Positions 17,887 through 27,461 of a stretch of DNA of 64,000 nucleotides are shown here, piece after piece; position 1 is the first letter of the stretch, and every line of letters begins with the position of its first letter. The translations under genes and the position numbers were made by a program. The notes below the pieces were generated by a model. That model was not told where the DNA came from and searched no databases. It was given only the letters and a program-made list of their open reading frames with translations. This stretch comes from Calothrix parasitica NIES-267. Lineage in GTDB: Bacteria > Cyanobacteriota > Cyanobacteriia > Cyanobacteriales > Nostocaceae. Location: contig NZ_AP018227.1 of the NCBI RefSeq assembly GCF_002368095.1, positions 291,178 through 355,177 of the forward strand, read 5' to 3'.

Positions 17887-19275
17887 TTAGTTAATAACTG
17901 AAAAAATTCCCATTTGTGTTGGTGAACCTACTTCTAAATCTTCCTCACCAATATTTTTAAATTCTACGCTATAGCTAAATTTTTTACCTACTTCTTTTGC
18001 CCATTTTTTAAATTCATCTCTAGTCCATTCAAAACGGTGGTCTTTATGACGTAATGTTCCAGCGGGTAAGTTTTCAAATTTAATATTATATTCGATATTT
18101 GGTGTAGTTACTATTACCATTCGCGGTCTAGCAAATTCAAATAAAACTCTTTCAAAAGCACTTAATCTGGGTAAATCAAGATGCTCTATGACTTCAATTA
18201 CCGTAGCCGCATCGTATCCGGTAATTCGTTTATCCCTATAAGTTAAACCACCTTGAAATAATTCTAATTTATCCCATTGATTGCGAGGTAAATGCAATCT
18301 GTCTAATCTGTCTTTAGTAATTTCCAAGGAGCGATAAGAAACGTCTAATCCAGTAATTTTTTCAAAATATGTGTCTTTTAAAAGTATTTTTAATAAATTA
18401 CCTTGTCCGCAACCTAAATCAACAACTTTTTTAGCATTCTTCTGTTTCAAAGCTTCTACAACAGAATTCAAACGCTGTTGATTTAAACTTAACGGTTTTT
18501 CTACTGCTGCTTCTTCCTTATCGTGATTTTCTTCAGCACTATCTGGGTCGGGTTCGTTAGGTTCGGTTAATTGTGCCAAAGCAGAGCGAGTTAAACGATA
18601 TTGTCTTTTTAAATAGCGTTTAGTAATCTCTTCTTTTAATGGATGTTCCTTTAACCAACCTTCTCCGTGACGCAATAACTTTTCTACTTCTTCTTCGTTA
18701 ACCCAGTAGTGTTTGTTATTATCTAAAACTGGTATCAAAACATAAAGATGGCTGAGTAACAGTGAAAGCGGTAAAGTATTTTCTAATTCAACCGTGAAAT
18801 ATTTACTGTCTCCCCAATCCGGGAAAGTTTCATCCAAAGGATAATTTTGCAAACTTACTTGATAACCTAAAGGTTCAAACAATTCTCGCAAGAATTTCTC
18901 ACCACTACGAGACGGTAAAACCGAGATTTTTGCTACTAACGGAATCGCAGTTTCTACTAATTCGGGTTTATCCTTGCAACGTCCACCCAAAGCAGTACCA
19001 AATACTTGAGATATCGCGACACTGAAAAACGAAGAAGCTACATAAGGACGGTCATTTACATAAGCATCCAGCGTTAAAGTTTTTTTTCTAACTAATTTTA
19101 TCGGATTAATATCTAATAATAAAGCTGCCGTGCATTGTTCGTTTGTTGCTTCCGGATAGAAAACGTGTGCTTCTCCAAAGGGAAGCGGAAACGACTGACA
19201 ACGACTTGGATGCTTGTGTAGAAGATAACCCAAATCGGTTGCAGGTTGGTGGGTGGTGGAAATAGTTAATAGCAT
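17887..19275 (-). CDS. hen1: 3'-terminal RNA ribose 2'-O-methyltransferase Hen1
   Basis: 462 residues. The N-terminal half (about 1-240) is the bacterial Hen1 domain that contacts and activates Pnkp: MLLTISTTHQPATDLGYLLHKHP, FPLPFGEAHVFYPEA, TALGGRCKDKPEL. The C-terminal half is a methyltransferase: SAM loop VVDLGCGQGNLLK, then the metal-binding EVIEHLDL and RHKDHRFEWTRDEF that mark Hen1. It methylates the 2'-OH at a repaired RNA junction so that the same ribotoxin cannot recut it. It is the first gene of the hen1 / kinase / thg1-like set, and the partner pnkp is on the same strand 5.6 kb downstream. A short acidic stretch (PDSAEENHDKEEAAVE) links the halves. Confidence 0.95.
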   Translation of the reverse strand: MLLTISTTHQPATDLGYLLHKHPSRCQSFPLPFGEAHVFYPEATNEQCTAALLLDINPIKLVRKKTLTLDAYVNDRPYVASSFFSVAISQVFGTALGGRCKDKPELVETAIPLVAKISVLPSRSGEKFLRELFEPLGYQVSLQNYPLDETFPDWGDSKYFTVELENTLPLSLLLSHLYVLIPVLDNNKHYWVNEEEVEKLLRHGEGWLKEHPLKEEITKRYLKRQYRLTRSALAQLTEPNEPDPDSAEENHDKEEAAVEKPLSLNQQRLNSVVEALKQKNAKKVVDLGCGQGNLLKILLKDTYFEKITGLDVSYRSLEITKDRLDRLHLPRNQWDKLELFQGGLTYRDKRITGYDAATVIEVIEHLDLPRLSAFERVLFEFARPRMVIVTTPNIEYNIKFENLPAGTLRHKDHRFEWTRDEFKKWAKEVGKKFSYSVEFKNIGEEDLEVGSPTQMGIFSVIN

Positions 19276-19608
19276 TAACTAATAAAGATTGTTGACAGTC
19301 TTTAAGGTAGCATTTTAATTTAGATAAATTTTTGGCTAGAAACCGGTATTTTGAATATTCTTTTGTAAAGTAATTATACAAAAATCAAGACTTACTCTTA
19401 CAAACTTGAAAAAATACTGATAATCACTTGGAGGCTTCAAAAATTTCTTTTATCCTCCGAAACACTCTTAAAAAACCTGACTATTCTTTGCAGGAAAATA
19501 ACTATGTCTAACAATGGTTACACTATTCGTGAAAATCTTGTGGAATTTGAAAAAAGTATTCTGGAGGATTTGAACCAAGGATATGATTTAGTTGATGTTG
19601 CATATGGT

Positions 19609-19664
19609 GAAGCACTGCGTTGCGGAGGTTCCCTCCGTTGTAGCAAGTGCTGAACCCGAAGGGT
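19609..19664. repeat. 56-bp hairpin element, insert 1
   Basis: Starts GAAGCACTGCGTTGCGGAGG, contains the hairpin CGGAGG-TTC-CCTCCG inside longer GCACT/AGTGC arms, and ends TGAACCCGAAGGGT. It is flanked by GGTGA on both sides, which could be a 5-bp target duplication. Confidence 0.85.
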
Positions 19665-19946
19665 GATGGTACTTGGTTTGGGACTTTTGAAGAAAATTCT
19701 GGTGCTAATACTTATAGCATCTCAACCAGTCTTACGGAACTTACAGAAGATATTTCAGAAGTATGGAGTTGGAATAAAGGATATGACTTAGTTGATGTTG
19801 AATACGGGGATGGTACTTGGTTTGGGGTTTTTCAAGATGTTCCCGGTCATGGTGGTTATAACACTGCAAGTAGTATTGATGAATTCAAACAAGATATTTC
19901 AGCCAGATGGAAAGAAGGATATGATTTAGTTGATGTTGAATACGGT

Positions 19947-20002
19947 GAAGCACTGCGTTGCGGAGGTTCCCTCCGTTATAGCAAGTGCTGAACCCGAAGG
20001 GT
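19947..20002. repeat. 56-bp hairpin element, insert 2
   Basis: Differs from insert 1 by one base (CCGTTATAG for CCGTTGTAG). It has the same position within the protein repeat unit and the same flanking GGTGA words. Confidence 0.85.
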
Positions 20003-20143
20003 GATGGGATATGGTTTGGGGTTTTTCAAAAAGATTACAACATTAGCAGTGGTTATGTGAATGGAACCACTTTTGATGAACTTCTAGCAGATGGTAAAGA
20101 ATTATTTGGTCAAGGATATGAATTAGTTGATGTTGAATACGGT

Positions 20144-20199
20144 GAAGCACTGCATTGCGGAGGTTCCCTCCGTTGTAGCAAGTGCTGAACCCGAAGGGA
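20144..20199. repeat. 56-bp hairpin element, insert 3
   Basis: Two differences from insert 1 (GCATTGCGG; GGGAGATGG at the right edge). It sits at the same codon position of the fourth unit. Confidence 0.85.
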
Positions 20200-20343
20200 G
20201 ATGGTATCTGGTTTGGGACTATTGACAAACAGACTAGTGTGTCAACCGGTAACATCTTTCTTGACAAATATCTGGACTTGAGTGAGACAATTTTAGAGCA
20301 ACAAGTGATAATGGATGCGTCAAATATGCGACTATTTGTCTAA

Positions 20344-20699
20344 GTTCGCCATAAATTTCAAAACAGTTTTGATAATCCCCGTAACATTCGGATTTTGCTA
20401 TTTTTAGCAGTCAACAACCCCAGCTTAAATCTATTGCGGGTTTTTTTATTATCTTCTTGGTTTCTAAGTAACCGTTGGTGCGTTACGGTAAGAACAAATT
20501 TATTTGCGATGACCGAAAATATCTCGCAACCGTAACACACCCTACAATCGATTACCCATTACCAATTCCCAATTACCCATTACCCATTCCCAATTGCGAA
20601 TTGTTAATAAAGTAATCAAAAGTTCCTATTTGACTCCAAAAAATCCCAAAATAATAGAGACTGAGAAAATAACAGTTAAATTTAATCCCAGTCTTAACC
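20344..20699. other. Intergenic region with repeats before fni
   Basis: Contains a GTTGGTGCGTTACGG / CCGTAACACACC inverted pair (about 20473-20542), typical of cyanobacterial dispersed palindromes, and a run of CCCATTACCAATT-type heptamers (about 20550-20595). No gene seen. The fni promoter presumably lies in the last 100 bp. Confidence 0.55.
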
Positions 20700-21749
20700 G
20701 TGAAGATTTCTACAAATTACTCAGCAGCAACCGAATCTCGTAAAGCCGACCATATACGCATCTGTCTGGAGGAAGATGTTCAGTTTCGTCAAACTACTAA
20801 CGGTTTGGAACGCTATAGTTTTGACCATTGTTGTTTACCAGAAATTGACCGCTCGGAAATTGATATCAGTACGACATTTTTAGGGAAACCTATGGATGCA
20901 CCGCTGTTGATTTCCTCGATGACTGGGGGAACCAAAGAAGCTAAAACTATTAATACCCGTTTAGCCAAAGTTGCTCAACATCATAGATTGGCTATGGGTG
21001 TGGGGTCTCAACGAGTTGCGGTAGAAAATCCGGAGGTTGACCATACTTTTGCAGTTCGCAAGTATGCTCCTGATATACTATTGTTTGCTAATTTAGGTGC
21101 AATTCAACTCAATTATAGTTACGGTTTAGATGAATGTCTGCGAGTGGTTGATATCTTAGAAGCTGATGCGCTGATTTTGCATCTCAATCCGCTACAAGAA
21201 TGCATTCAGCCCAATGGTGATACTAATTTTCAAAGTGTGCTGGACAAAATTAAAACTTTGTGCGAAAAATTACCAGTGCCGGTAATTGTTAAGGAAGTGG
21301 GAAATGGAATTTCGGCGAAAATGGCTCATAAACTTATTGGTGCTGGGGTTACAGCAATTGATGTCGCGGGTGCTGGTGGTACTTCTTGGGCTTTGGTAGA
21401 AAGCGAACGTGCTGATAATATTTTACAGCGACGTTTGGGCAGAACCTTTGCGGATTGGGGTGTACCGACGGCTGACTGCATAACTGGAATTCGTCAAATT
21501 GCACCGGATATACCTTTGATTGCTTCGGGAGGTTTGCGTCATGGGGTGGATGTTGCCAAAGCAATTGCGTTAGGAAGCGATATCGCTGGGTTAGCAATGC
21601 CATTTCTGCAAGCAGCAACTTCATCTGAAGCTACGCTGTATGATTTAGCAAAAGTTTTAATTGCGGAAATTAGCACCGTACTATTCTGTACCGGTAACGC
21701 TACACTAGAACAACTTAAGCAATCAGATAGTTTACAAAAATTACAATAA
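20700..21749 (+). CDS. fni: Type 2 isopentenyl-diphosphate delta-isomerase
   Basis: 349 residues, starting with GTG. Interconverts IPP and DMAPP with FMN and NADPH; this is the usual isomerase in cyanobacteria. The sequence shows [16 protein letters not shown] at the N-terminus, SSMTGGT (FMN-site loop), [17 protein letters not shown] (residues that bind substrate and metal), VKEVGNGIS and [21 protein letters not shown] for the phosphate group of FMN. Length matches the family. It supplies precursors for carotenoids, so crtW at 25406 is a downstream pathway member, although the genes are not an operon. Confidence 0.95.
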   Translation: MKISTNYSAATESRKADHIRICLEEDVQFRQTTNGLERYSFDHCCLPEIDRSEIDISTTFLGKPMDAPLLISSMTGGTKEAKTINTRLAKVAQHHRLAMGVGSQRVAVENPEVDHTFAVRKYAPDILLFANLGAIQLNYSYGLDECLRVVDILEADALILHLNPLQECIQPNGDTNFQSVLDKIKTLCEKLPVPVIVKEVGNGISAKMAHKLIGAGVTAIDVAGAGGTSWALVESERADNILQRRLGRTFADWGVPTADCITGIRQIAPDIPLIASGGLRHGVDVAKAIALGSDIAGLAMPFLQAATSSEATLYDLAKVLIAEISTVLFCTGNATLEQLKQSDSLQKLQ

Positions 21750-21983
21750 AGCATCCAGCAAGTTTTATATTTCAATGATTGAGCATTTTCTCGGTGTTAG
21801 GAACAATATTTATAGAGGACATTAGAAATATAAGGTAAATACGGACGGGATGATTTATAAAGTATGAAGTTAGGGTTATCTGGTGAATTTAAAATTTGTA
21901 GTTACGCTAATCACTTTTAAAAGTAACTACAAACATTACAAATATATTGAGCGTAAATACTTACTAACAGAACCGGGGATAAT

Positions 21984-23816
21984 ATGCGTAATTTTATTAA
22001 ACAAACTTTTGCTAGCTTAATCGGAAGTTTATTAGGACTATTTATTTTTGGGGGTATCAGTACTGTCGGATTTTTCTTGCTAATCTTTGCTGCTGCTTCT
22101 TCTTCAGATTCGGGACCTAAAGTTGAAGATTCTTCGATGTTGGTGTTTGATTTATCAACTCAAATTAGCGATGGGAAACCAGATTCGGGTTTGGTTTTAC
22201 AGCAAGCTCTAGCGGGTGATTATAAAAAGCAGATGACATTACGTTCTGTTTTGGATGCTTTGGAAAAAGCTCGGACTGACAAAAGAATTGTTGGGGTTTA
22301 TTTGGACGCAAGAGACGCTTCTGGAGCCGGAAGTAGTGGTTTTGCAACTCTCAAAGAAATTCGTAAAGCATTAAGAAAGTTCCGCGATTCGGGTAAAAAG
22401 GTTATCGCTTACGGTGTGGGATGGGGTGAAAAAGAATATTATCTTAGTTCTGTAGCGGATGAGGTGATAATTAATCCCTACGGAGGAATGGAAATTAACG
22501 GTTTGAGTTCCCAACCGATGTTTTTGGCTGGAGCTTTGGAAAAGTTCGGTGTGGGAATGCAAATTGTTCGGGTGGGAAAGTTTAAGGGTGCTGTTGAACC
22601 GCTAATTCTCAAACAACTAAGTCCGGAAAATCGCGAGCAAATTCAAAAATTATTGGACGATTTATGGGGTGAATGGCGCGGTACTGTAGGGAAAAGTCGT
22701 AAAATGACCCCCCAACAGTTACAAGCAATTGCCGATACTAAAGGTCTTTTGGAAGCTGATGAAGCGAAAACCAACCGTTTGGTAGATAAAGTAGCCTATT
22801 TTGATGAGGTAGTTACCGAACTCAAAAAGTTAACCAAGACTAAAGATAAAGACAAATCCTTTAAACAAATCGATTTAGACGAATACGCGACTCTCGCTAA
22901 TAAAGCGTTAAGTAAAAGAAATTCTGAAAATAAAATAGCTGTAGTTTATGCAGAAGGGTCTATTGTTAACGGTGATGGAGAAGGTCAACAGGTGGGGGGA
23001 AACCGCTTTGCTAAAATTTTCCGTCGTCTTCGTCAAGATAAAGATGTCAAAGCAGTTGTTTTACGGGTCAATTCTCCCGGTGGTAGTGCTACAGCTTCCG
23101 AGATAATTCAGCGAGAAGTTAGATTAACTCGCGATGTTAAACCAGTTGTGGTATCAATGGGGGATAGTGCCGCATCTGGTGGTTATTGGATAGCTGTAGA
23201 TTCCAACCGCATTTTTGCCGAACCAAATACGATTACCGGTTCGATTGGAGTATTTGGAAGCATACCCAACATCCAAAAATTAGCTAACGATAATGGTATT
23301 ACTTGGGATAGCGTCAAAACCGGAAAATACGCTGATATTGGTACTACTACTCGTCCCCAATCTGAAGCTGAACTGGCAATTTTTCAAAGCAGTGTCAACC
23401 GAATTTACGGTAAATTTTTAGATAAAGTCGCTAAAGGTAGAAATTTACCTCAAGCAAAAGTTGCAGAAATTGCTCAAGGAAGAGTTTGGTCTGGTAAAGC
23501 TGCAAAAGATATTGGTTTAGTGGATGAAATTGGTGGTTTAAATGCAGCAATTGAATACGCAGCAACAGAAGCAAAGTTAGGAGATAAATGGGAGTTACAA
23601 GAGTATCCAAGAGCTAGCAGCTTTAGCGAAAGATTTTTTGGTAAAGTTTCAGAAGAGACTCAAACCGTTTTAAAAAATAATCAAAATCCGCTTAAACAAA
23701 ACACTCCTTTAACAAAAGAATTTGAGAAATTACAAACAGAAATTACTGCTTTACAAAACATGAATGACCCCTTAGATGTATATGCTCGTTTGCCTTTTAA
23801 TTTGATAATTGAATAG
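21984..23816 (+). CDS. sppA: Signal peptide peptidase SppA (67K type)
   Basis: 610 residues, the double-domain length. One N-terminal membrane helix at about 10-40 (LIGSLLGLFIFGGISTVGFF). The N-terminal half holds the catalytic Lys in IVRVGKFKGAVEP; the C-terminal half holds the Ser in MGDSAASGGYW. The Ser-Lys pair is completed between halves, as known for SppA. Membrane-bound, with the active site on the periplasmic or lumenal side, it degrades released signal peptides. Single-gene unit with about 230 bp of AT-rich DNA upstream. Confidence 0.95.
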   Translation: MRNFIKQTFASLIGSLLGLFIFGGISTVGFFLLIFAAASSSDSGPKVEDSSMLVFDLSTQISDGKPDSGLVLQQALAGDYKKQMTLRSVLDALEKARTDKRIVGVYLDARDASGAGSSGFATLKEIRKALRKFRDSGKKVIAYGVGWGEKEYYLSSVADEVIINPYGGMEINGLSSQPMFLAGALEKFGVGMQIVRVGKFKGAVEPLILKQLSPENREQIQKLLDDLWGEWRGTVGKSRKMTPQQLQAIADTKGLLEADEAKTNRLVDKVAYFDEVVTELKKLTKTKDKDKSFKQIDLDEYATLANKALSKRNSENKIAVVYAEGSIVNGDGEGQQVGGNRFAKIFRRLRQDKDVKAVVLRVNSPGGSATASEIIQREVRLTRDVKPVVVSMGDSAASGGYWIAVDSNRIFAEPNTITGSIGVFGSIPNIQKLANDNGITWDSVKTGKYADIGTTTRPQSEAELAIFQSSVNRIYGKFLDKVAKGRNLPQAKVAEIAQGRVWSGKAAKDIGLVDEIGGLNAAIEYAATEAKLGDKWELQEYPRASSFSERFFGKVSEETQTVLKNNQNPLKQNTPLTKEFEKLQTEITALQNMNDPLDVYARLPFNLIIE

Positions 23817-23878
23817 TGGTTAGTTGTTAGTTGCTAGTGTTTCCTAGGTTGGGTTAGACATATTAGCGTTATCAAAGC

Positions 23879-23921
23879 GTTTCCCTCCGGGAGATAGCGT
23901 GTCCGGAGGACATAAACCGAT
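23879..23921. repeat. Small GC-rich palindromic repeat
   Basis: TTTCCCTCCGGGAGATAGCGTGTCCGGAGGACATAA. It shares TCCGGAGGA and TAGCG/GTGTCC words with the small inserts at about 30895 and 52290. Recognised as one of the very small dispersed repeats of this genome. Confidence 0.6.
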
Positions 23922-24024
23922 TTTGCATTTGTAGCGAAAATTTAATTAATTATGTCGTAACCCAACATCACGATTGCTGACAAAAGAGGGCTATATTCCT
24001 TATCATTAATTCCGACGGTGTGTA

Positions 24025-24047
24025 GAGACGTAGCAGTGCTACGTCTC
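24025..24047. repeat. 23-bp palindromic repeat, copy 2
   Basis: Identical to 17842-17864 and 27462-27484. Confidence 0.85.
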
Positions 24048-24120
24048 CCGACGTTTGAAAGAAAACGAACCCCTCATAATTAATGGGACAGACCACTACA
24101 AATTGATTGCGATTTATTAA

Positions 24121-24226
24121 TCACGATACATTTTGCTGTGCCCAGAGTGCAGCTTGAACGCGGTCGCGCATTTCTAATTTAGCTAAAATCTGGGTGACAT
24201 AATTTTTATGTCTAGATTTTATATTA
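24121..24226 (-). pseudogene. Remnant of a LuxR/NarL-type response regulator (C-terminal helix-turn-helix)
   Basis: The minus strand reads KSRHKNYVTQILAKLEMRDR followed by VQAALWAQQNVS and a stop. This is the end of the NarL/FixJ DNA-binding domain (usual form TVKNYVSxILxKLxxRDRTQAA). Nothing upstream continues the protein in any frame, so about 85% of the gene is gone. Confidence 0.8.
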
Positions 24227-24618
24227 GTAAATAAAGCCGTAATCGTTTTGTATACAAGGTTTTTGAGATTATCAAAAAACAAAAGTTTTGGTTTTGAGGT
24301 TTGGTTGGTTGCTATCTTTAAGACTCTATGGTGTGGAGTTAAATCTTGTCATGTGACCCCAGTCATGTTTTTTCATGCGTTTTGGAATTTTTTTAACACC
24401 AAACTTTTAGTTATATTAATACCGAATGCAGTCTAAATTTTGTGAATCAGTAGTATTTGTGGCTGCTTCCAATACAGATATTCAAGTTCAATTGCAATAC
24501 TTTTTAGGTAATTGATTCAATTAGTAATTTGGAATTATTTTATATCTATTTAATTTAGCTAATTCTACCTAAAAATAAAAATTAAATAAATTAGTAAACA
24601 ATAAGGATTATTCTCGCC

Positions 24619-25193
24619 ATGACTACCCAAAAATCTACATTCTTATTCAACAAAACATCTGCTATTTTGATAATAATGTCTAGTATATTGATTAGCATTC
24701 CCGCTCAAGCAGATTGTTCCAAAAATTCAACCAAGTTATCTACTGTATCTCAAGTTTCAGCAAGTAATAAAAGCAATGAAACAGAAAATATAGTTGAAAT
24801 AGCCGCGTCGAATCCGAATTTCAAAACATTAGTTGCAGCAATTCAAGCAGCAGATTTAACTGAAACTCTTTCTGGTAATAGTAAACTTACAGTTTTTGCA
24901 CCTACCAACGCTGCATTTGCTAAATTACCAAAAGAAACTTTAGACAAACTATTGAAACCAGAGAATAAAGCAGTTTTACAACAAATTCTGACTTATCACG
25001 TTCTGGTATAATTAATTCTCAAAGCTTGAAATCTGGTCAAGTAAAGACTATTGAAGGTAATAGAGTTCATGTTGCAGTCAGTCAACGAAATGGAATCAGA
25101 ATTAATAAATCTAGAGTCATTCAAGCAGATATTGAAGCTAGTAACGGTATCATCCACGTCATTGATACTGTTCTAATACCACCAGGATTTTAG
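24619..25193 (+). pseudogene. Fasciclin-domain secreted protein, frameshifted
   Basis: The first frame (24619-25011) has a signal peptide (about 1-31, ending PAQA) and the first half of a FAS1 domain: [47 protein letters not shown]. It then stops. Directly at the stop another frame continues the domain: INSQSLKSGQVKTIEGNRV ... RVIQADIEASNGIIHVIDTV, ending at 25193. A single indel near 25003-25012 explains this. The protein would be about 190 residues, the usual size for a one-FAS1 exported protein. A sequencing error or recent mutation cannot be told apart here. Confidence 0.88.
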
Positions 25194-25405
25194 GATTTAA
25201 TTGGAATTAAGCTAGAGTTCAGTAATGTAAATAGAAGAAATCAAGCTAATTATTCTTCTATTTACTGATTACAAAAAAACGATAAAATGTAGTCTATACA
25301 TATTTAATTATTAAACATAATTTAGTATACTAATGTTGAATTTTTATACAAACCGTTCCTTGGCTATAAGAGTAATTTTGGGGATTAAACCGGATTCTTA
25401 TCTTT

Positions 25406-26197
25406 ATGACTTCATTCGTAATCGACATCTTGACAAAACAATTGAGACAATTGATTCAATATAGTAGAAATTTTATTGGGTTAATTACTGCTTTTATTAT
25501 TATAGCTGCATGGATAATTAGTTTAGTTATATTTATCAACATAAATATTTCAGAAACTCACCTATATTTGATTATAGTTTCAATTTTATGTAGAGCTTTT
25601 TTCCAGACGGGATTATTCATCACAGCCCATGATGCAATGCATGGTATTGTGTTTCCAAAAAATCCTAAAATAAATAATTTTATTGGTCATATAACTGTAG
25701 GCTTATATGCGTTTTTCTCTTATAAAAAATTATTACAAAGACATTCAGAACATCATAAAAATCCTGCAAGCGAATTTGACCCTGATTACCATAACGGTAA
25801 ACATAAAAACTTCTTTTCCTGGTACTTTTATTTCATGTTCCGCTATTGGAGTTGGCTGCGTTTTGCAGGAATGACAGTTGTTTACCACGCTGTAAGAATT
25901 ACATTTCATATTCCAGAAATTAATTTATTAGTATTTTGGGCCGCACCATTACTCCTCAGTTCTATTCAGCTATTTTATTTTGGTACCTATTTACCCCATC
26001 GAGAGCCATCCGAAGGATATCAAAATTCTCACCGGACTAAAAGCGTTTATCGTCCATTCCTTTGGTCTTTTATTACTTGCTACCATTTCGGCTATCACGA
26101 AGAACACCATAAGTATCCTTATGTTGCTTGGTGGGAACTTCCTTTGATTGTCAAAAATTCTAGAAACACTAAACCAGTATTAATGTTAGGAAAATAG
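25406..26197 (+). CDS. crtW: Beta-carotene ketolase CrtW
   Basis: 263 residues. A membrane di-iron enzyme that puts 4-keto groups on beta-carotene (echinenone, canthaxanthin) or on other carotenoids. Histidine boxes are in order: HDAMHG, RHSEHHKNPASE and FGYHEEHHKYPYVAWWELP, the last being the CrtW hallmark. Four hydrophobic segments flank the boxes. The length matches CrtW (about 250-260) and not the unrelated CrtO. It stands alone, behind the broken fasciclin gene. Confidence 0.93.
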   Translation: MTSFVIDILTKQLRQLIQYSRNFIGLITAFIIIAAWIISLVIFININISETHLYLIIVSILCRAFFQTGLFITAHDAMHGIVFPKNPKINNFIGHITVGLYAFFSYKKLLQRHSEHHKNPASEFDPDYHNGKHKNFFSWYFYFMFRYWSWLRFAGMTVVYHAVRITFHIPEINLLVFWAAPLLLSSIQLFYFGTYLPHREPSEGYQNSHRTKSVYRPFLWSFITCYHFGYHEEHHKYPYVAWWELPLIVKNSRNTKPVLMLGK

Positions 26198-26685
26198 TCA
26201 AAAAAGGGAACAGGGAACAGGGAATATGGAATAGAGATTAGGAAGTGGGGAATACAGTCAAATTAATCTCAGTTTTTTAAACTTATTCTTTCTATCCTGA
26301 AAATTTAAAATAATACAGGAGTCCCATTTGGTTATTTTAGGTAACCTTTCTATTCCCTGTTCCCTATTCCCTACTCGCTTTATTACAAAATCTCTTCAAT
26401 ATTCAAACTGGATTCCTTTTATATTGAATATAATCAGCTTTGTAAAATATTTACTATTGATTTATCAAGCTTTTACTTAACCAACTAGTTAAAAGTAAAA
26501 TTGTTATCTTTGCTTACATAAAAAATACATAACTGGATATATCCGGAGTTTTTTTGTAAATATTTCATAAATATACTTAAGTAATATTGCTTATTTTTTT
26601 TAACTCAATTAATCTCTTTTCTAGAGTCTAGGGTGCCTTGAATAAACAGTCATAAAAACGCAAACAATATATAGGTTGAATAATT
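26198..26685. other. Intergenic region with heptamer repeats
   Basis: GGAACAGGGAATATGGAATAG-type repeats at about 26204-26255 and TTCCCTGTTCCCTATTCCCT at about 26350-26375 form a loose inverted pair around an AT-rich stretch. The remaining 300 bp are AT-rich without a gene and probably hold the promoter of the exported protein that follows. Confidence 0.55.
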
Positions 26686-27399
26686 ATGCATCTATCCATT
26701 TCCAAAAATAAGGTGATGGTAGCAGCTTTGGCTGCAATATTAGCGCCAATAAATGCTGCACAAGCATCTACGCTGACTTATGAAAGTACCGTTGATTTAG
26801 AAAAAACTAATTTTGAAAAACAGATTTCTTTACCAAAATTTGATAGCAGTCTAGGGAACTTAGAAAGCGTTCTATTTGAATTAAGCGCTAACGTTCAAGG
26901 TTCTGTCGAGTTAGAGAATAGAGATGCTCAAGCAGCATTAGTTACCGGAAATATAGCCGCAGAAATAGGTTTGAAAAAACCAGATAATTCTCTATTGCTC
27001 GTAGCTTTACCTACTGCATCAGTCGAACAAAATTTGAATAAATATGATGGAACATTAGATTTTGATGGTACATCAGGAGTTAGATTAACAGATATTTCTA
27101 ATACAAAAGAAGAATCCACATTATTAACTATTCCGAATGATTTTACCCCTTTCGTTGGTGATGGTAGTTTTAATTTATTAGTTGAAGCTATAGGTAATTC
27201 AACAGCAACAGGTGCAGGAAATTTATTAGCTGGTTTTGAAACTTATGCAGGTGCTACTGTTGCAGTATCTTACACCTACGCGAAAAAAGATGAACCAACA
27301 CCCAGAAAGAAGGTACCTGAATCCGGTGTCTCTGCAACTATATTGATTGGATTAGCAGCTACGATGGTTTTAACTAAGTCAAAAATTCGATTTATCTAA
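26686..27399 (+). CDS. Exported protein with PEP-CTERM-like anchor (choice-of-anchor type)
   Basis: 237 residues. Signal peptide 1-27 (VAALAAILAPINAAQAS). The body of about 170 residues is beta-rich (LTYESTVDLEKTNFEKQISLPKFD, then a GNLLAGFETYAGATVAVSYTY close), resembling the choice-of-anchor E type. The C-terminus is KKVPESGVSATILIGLAATMVL followed by KSKIRFI: a VPE(S/P) motif, a hydrophobic helix and a basic end, which is the PEP-CTERM sorting layout. It is probably exported and processed by an exosortase-like enzyme encoded elsewhere. Confidence 0.78.
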   Translation: MHLSISKNKVMVAALAAILAPINAAQASTLTYESTVDLEKTNFEKQISLPKFDSSLGNLESVLFELSANVQGSVELENRDAQAALVTGNIAAEIGLKKPDNSLLLVALPTASVEQNLNKYDGTLDFDGTSGVRLTDISNTKEESTLLTIPNDFTPFVGDGSFNLLVEAIGNSTATGAGNLLAGFETYAGATVAVSYTYAKKDEPTPRKKVPESGVSATILIGLAATMVLTKSKIRFI

Positions 27400-27461
27400 G
27401 ATAGCGATAGTGTAGTTTACAAGATTTTTTTGCAATAGTCTGTCCGATTCTTATGGTACTG

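Larger units (their letters stand above)
19504..20343 (+). pseudogene. Repeat-protein gene split into four frames by three copies of a 56-bp element
   Basis: The first frame starts at 19504 after AGGAAAATAACT. If the three 56-bp inserts are removed, one frame of about 220 codons reads through four units with the pattern QGYDLVDVEYGDGTWFGVF, each spaced by 45-60 residues. This is a tryptophan/glycine repeat of propeller type, perhaps related to DUF7477-like repeats. Units 1, 3 and 4 are each interrupted between the YG and DG of that pattern; unit 2 is intact. Each insert shifts frame (56 = 2 mod 3), ends the upstream frame with TGA and offers an overlapping GTG in GTGCTGA. The result is frames 19504-19653, 19647-19991, 19985-20188 and 20182-20343, each overlapping by 7 nt. 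It is either a broken gene or a set of re-initiating modules. Confidence 0.8.

Noticed and set aside
20358..20540. 60-codon minus frame before fni
   Set aside because: It lies on a dispersed palindrome (GTTACGG/CCGTAAC) and has no domain.
24248..24436. 62-codon frame before the fasciclin gene
   Set aside because: Composition is that of AT-rich non-coding DNA; no domain and no ribosome-binding site.
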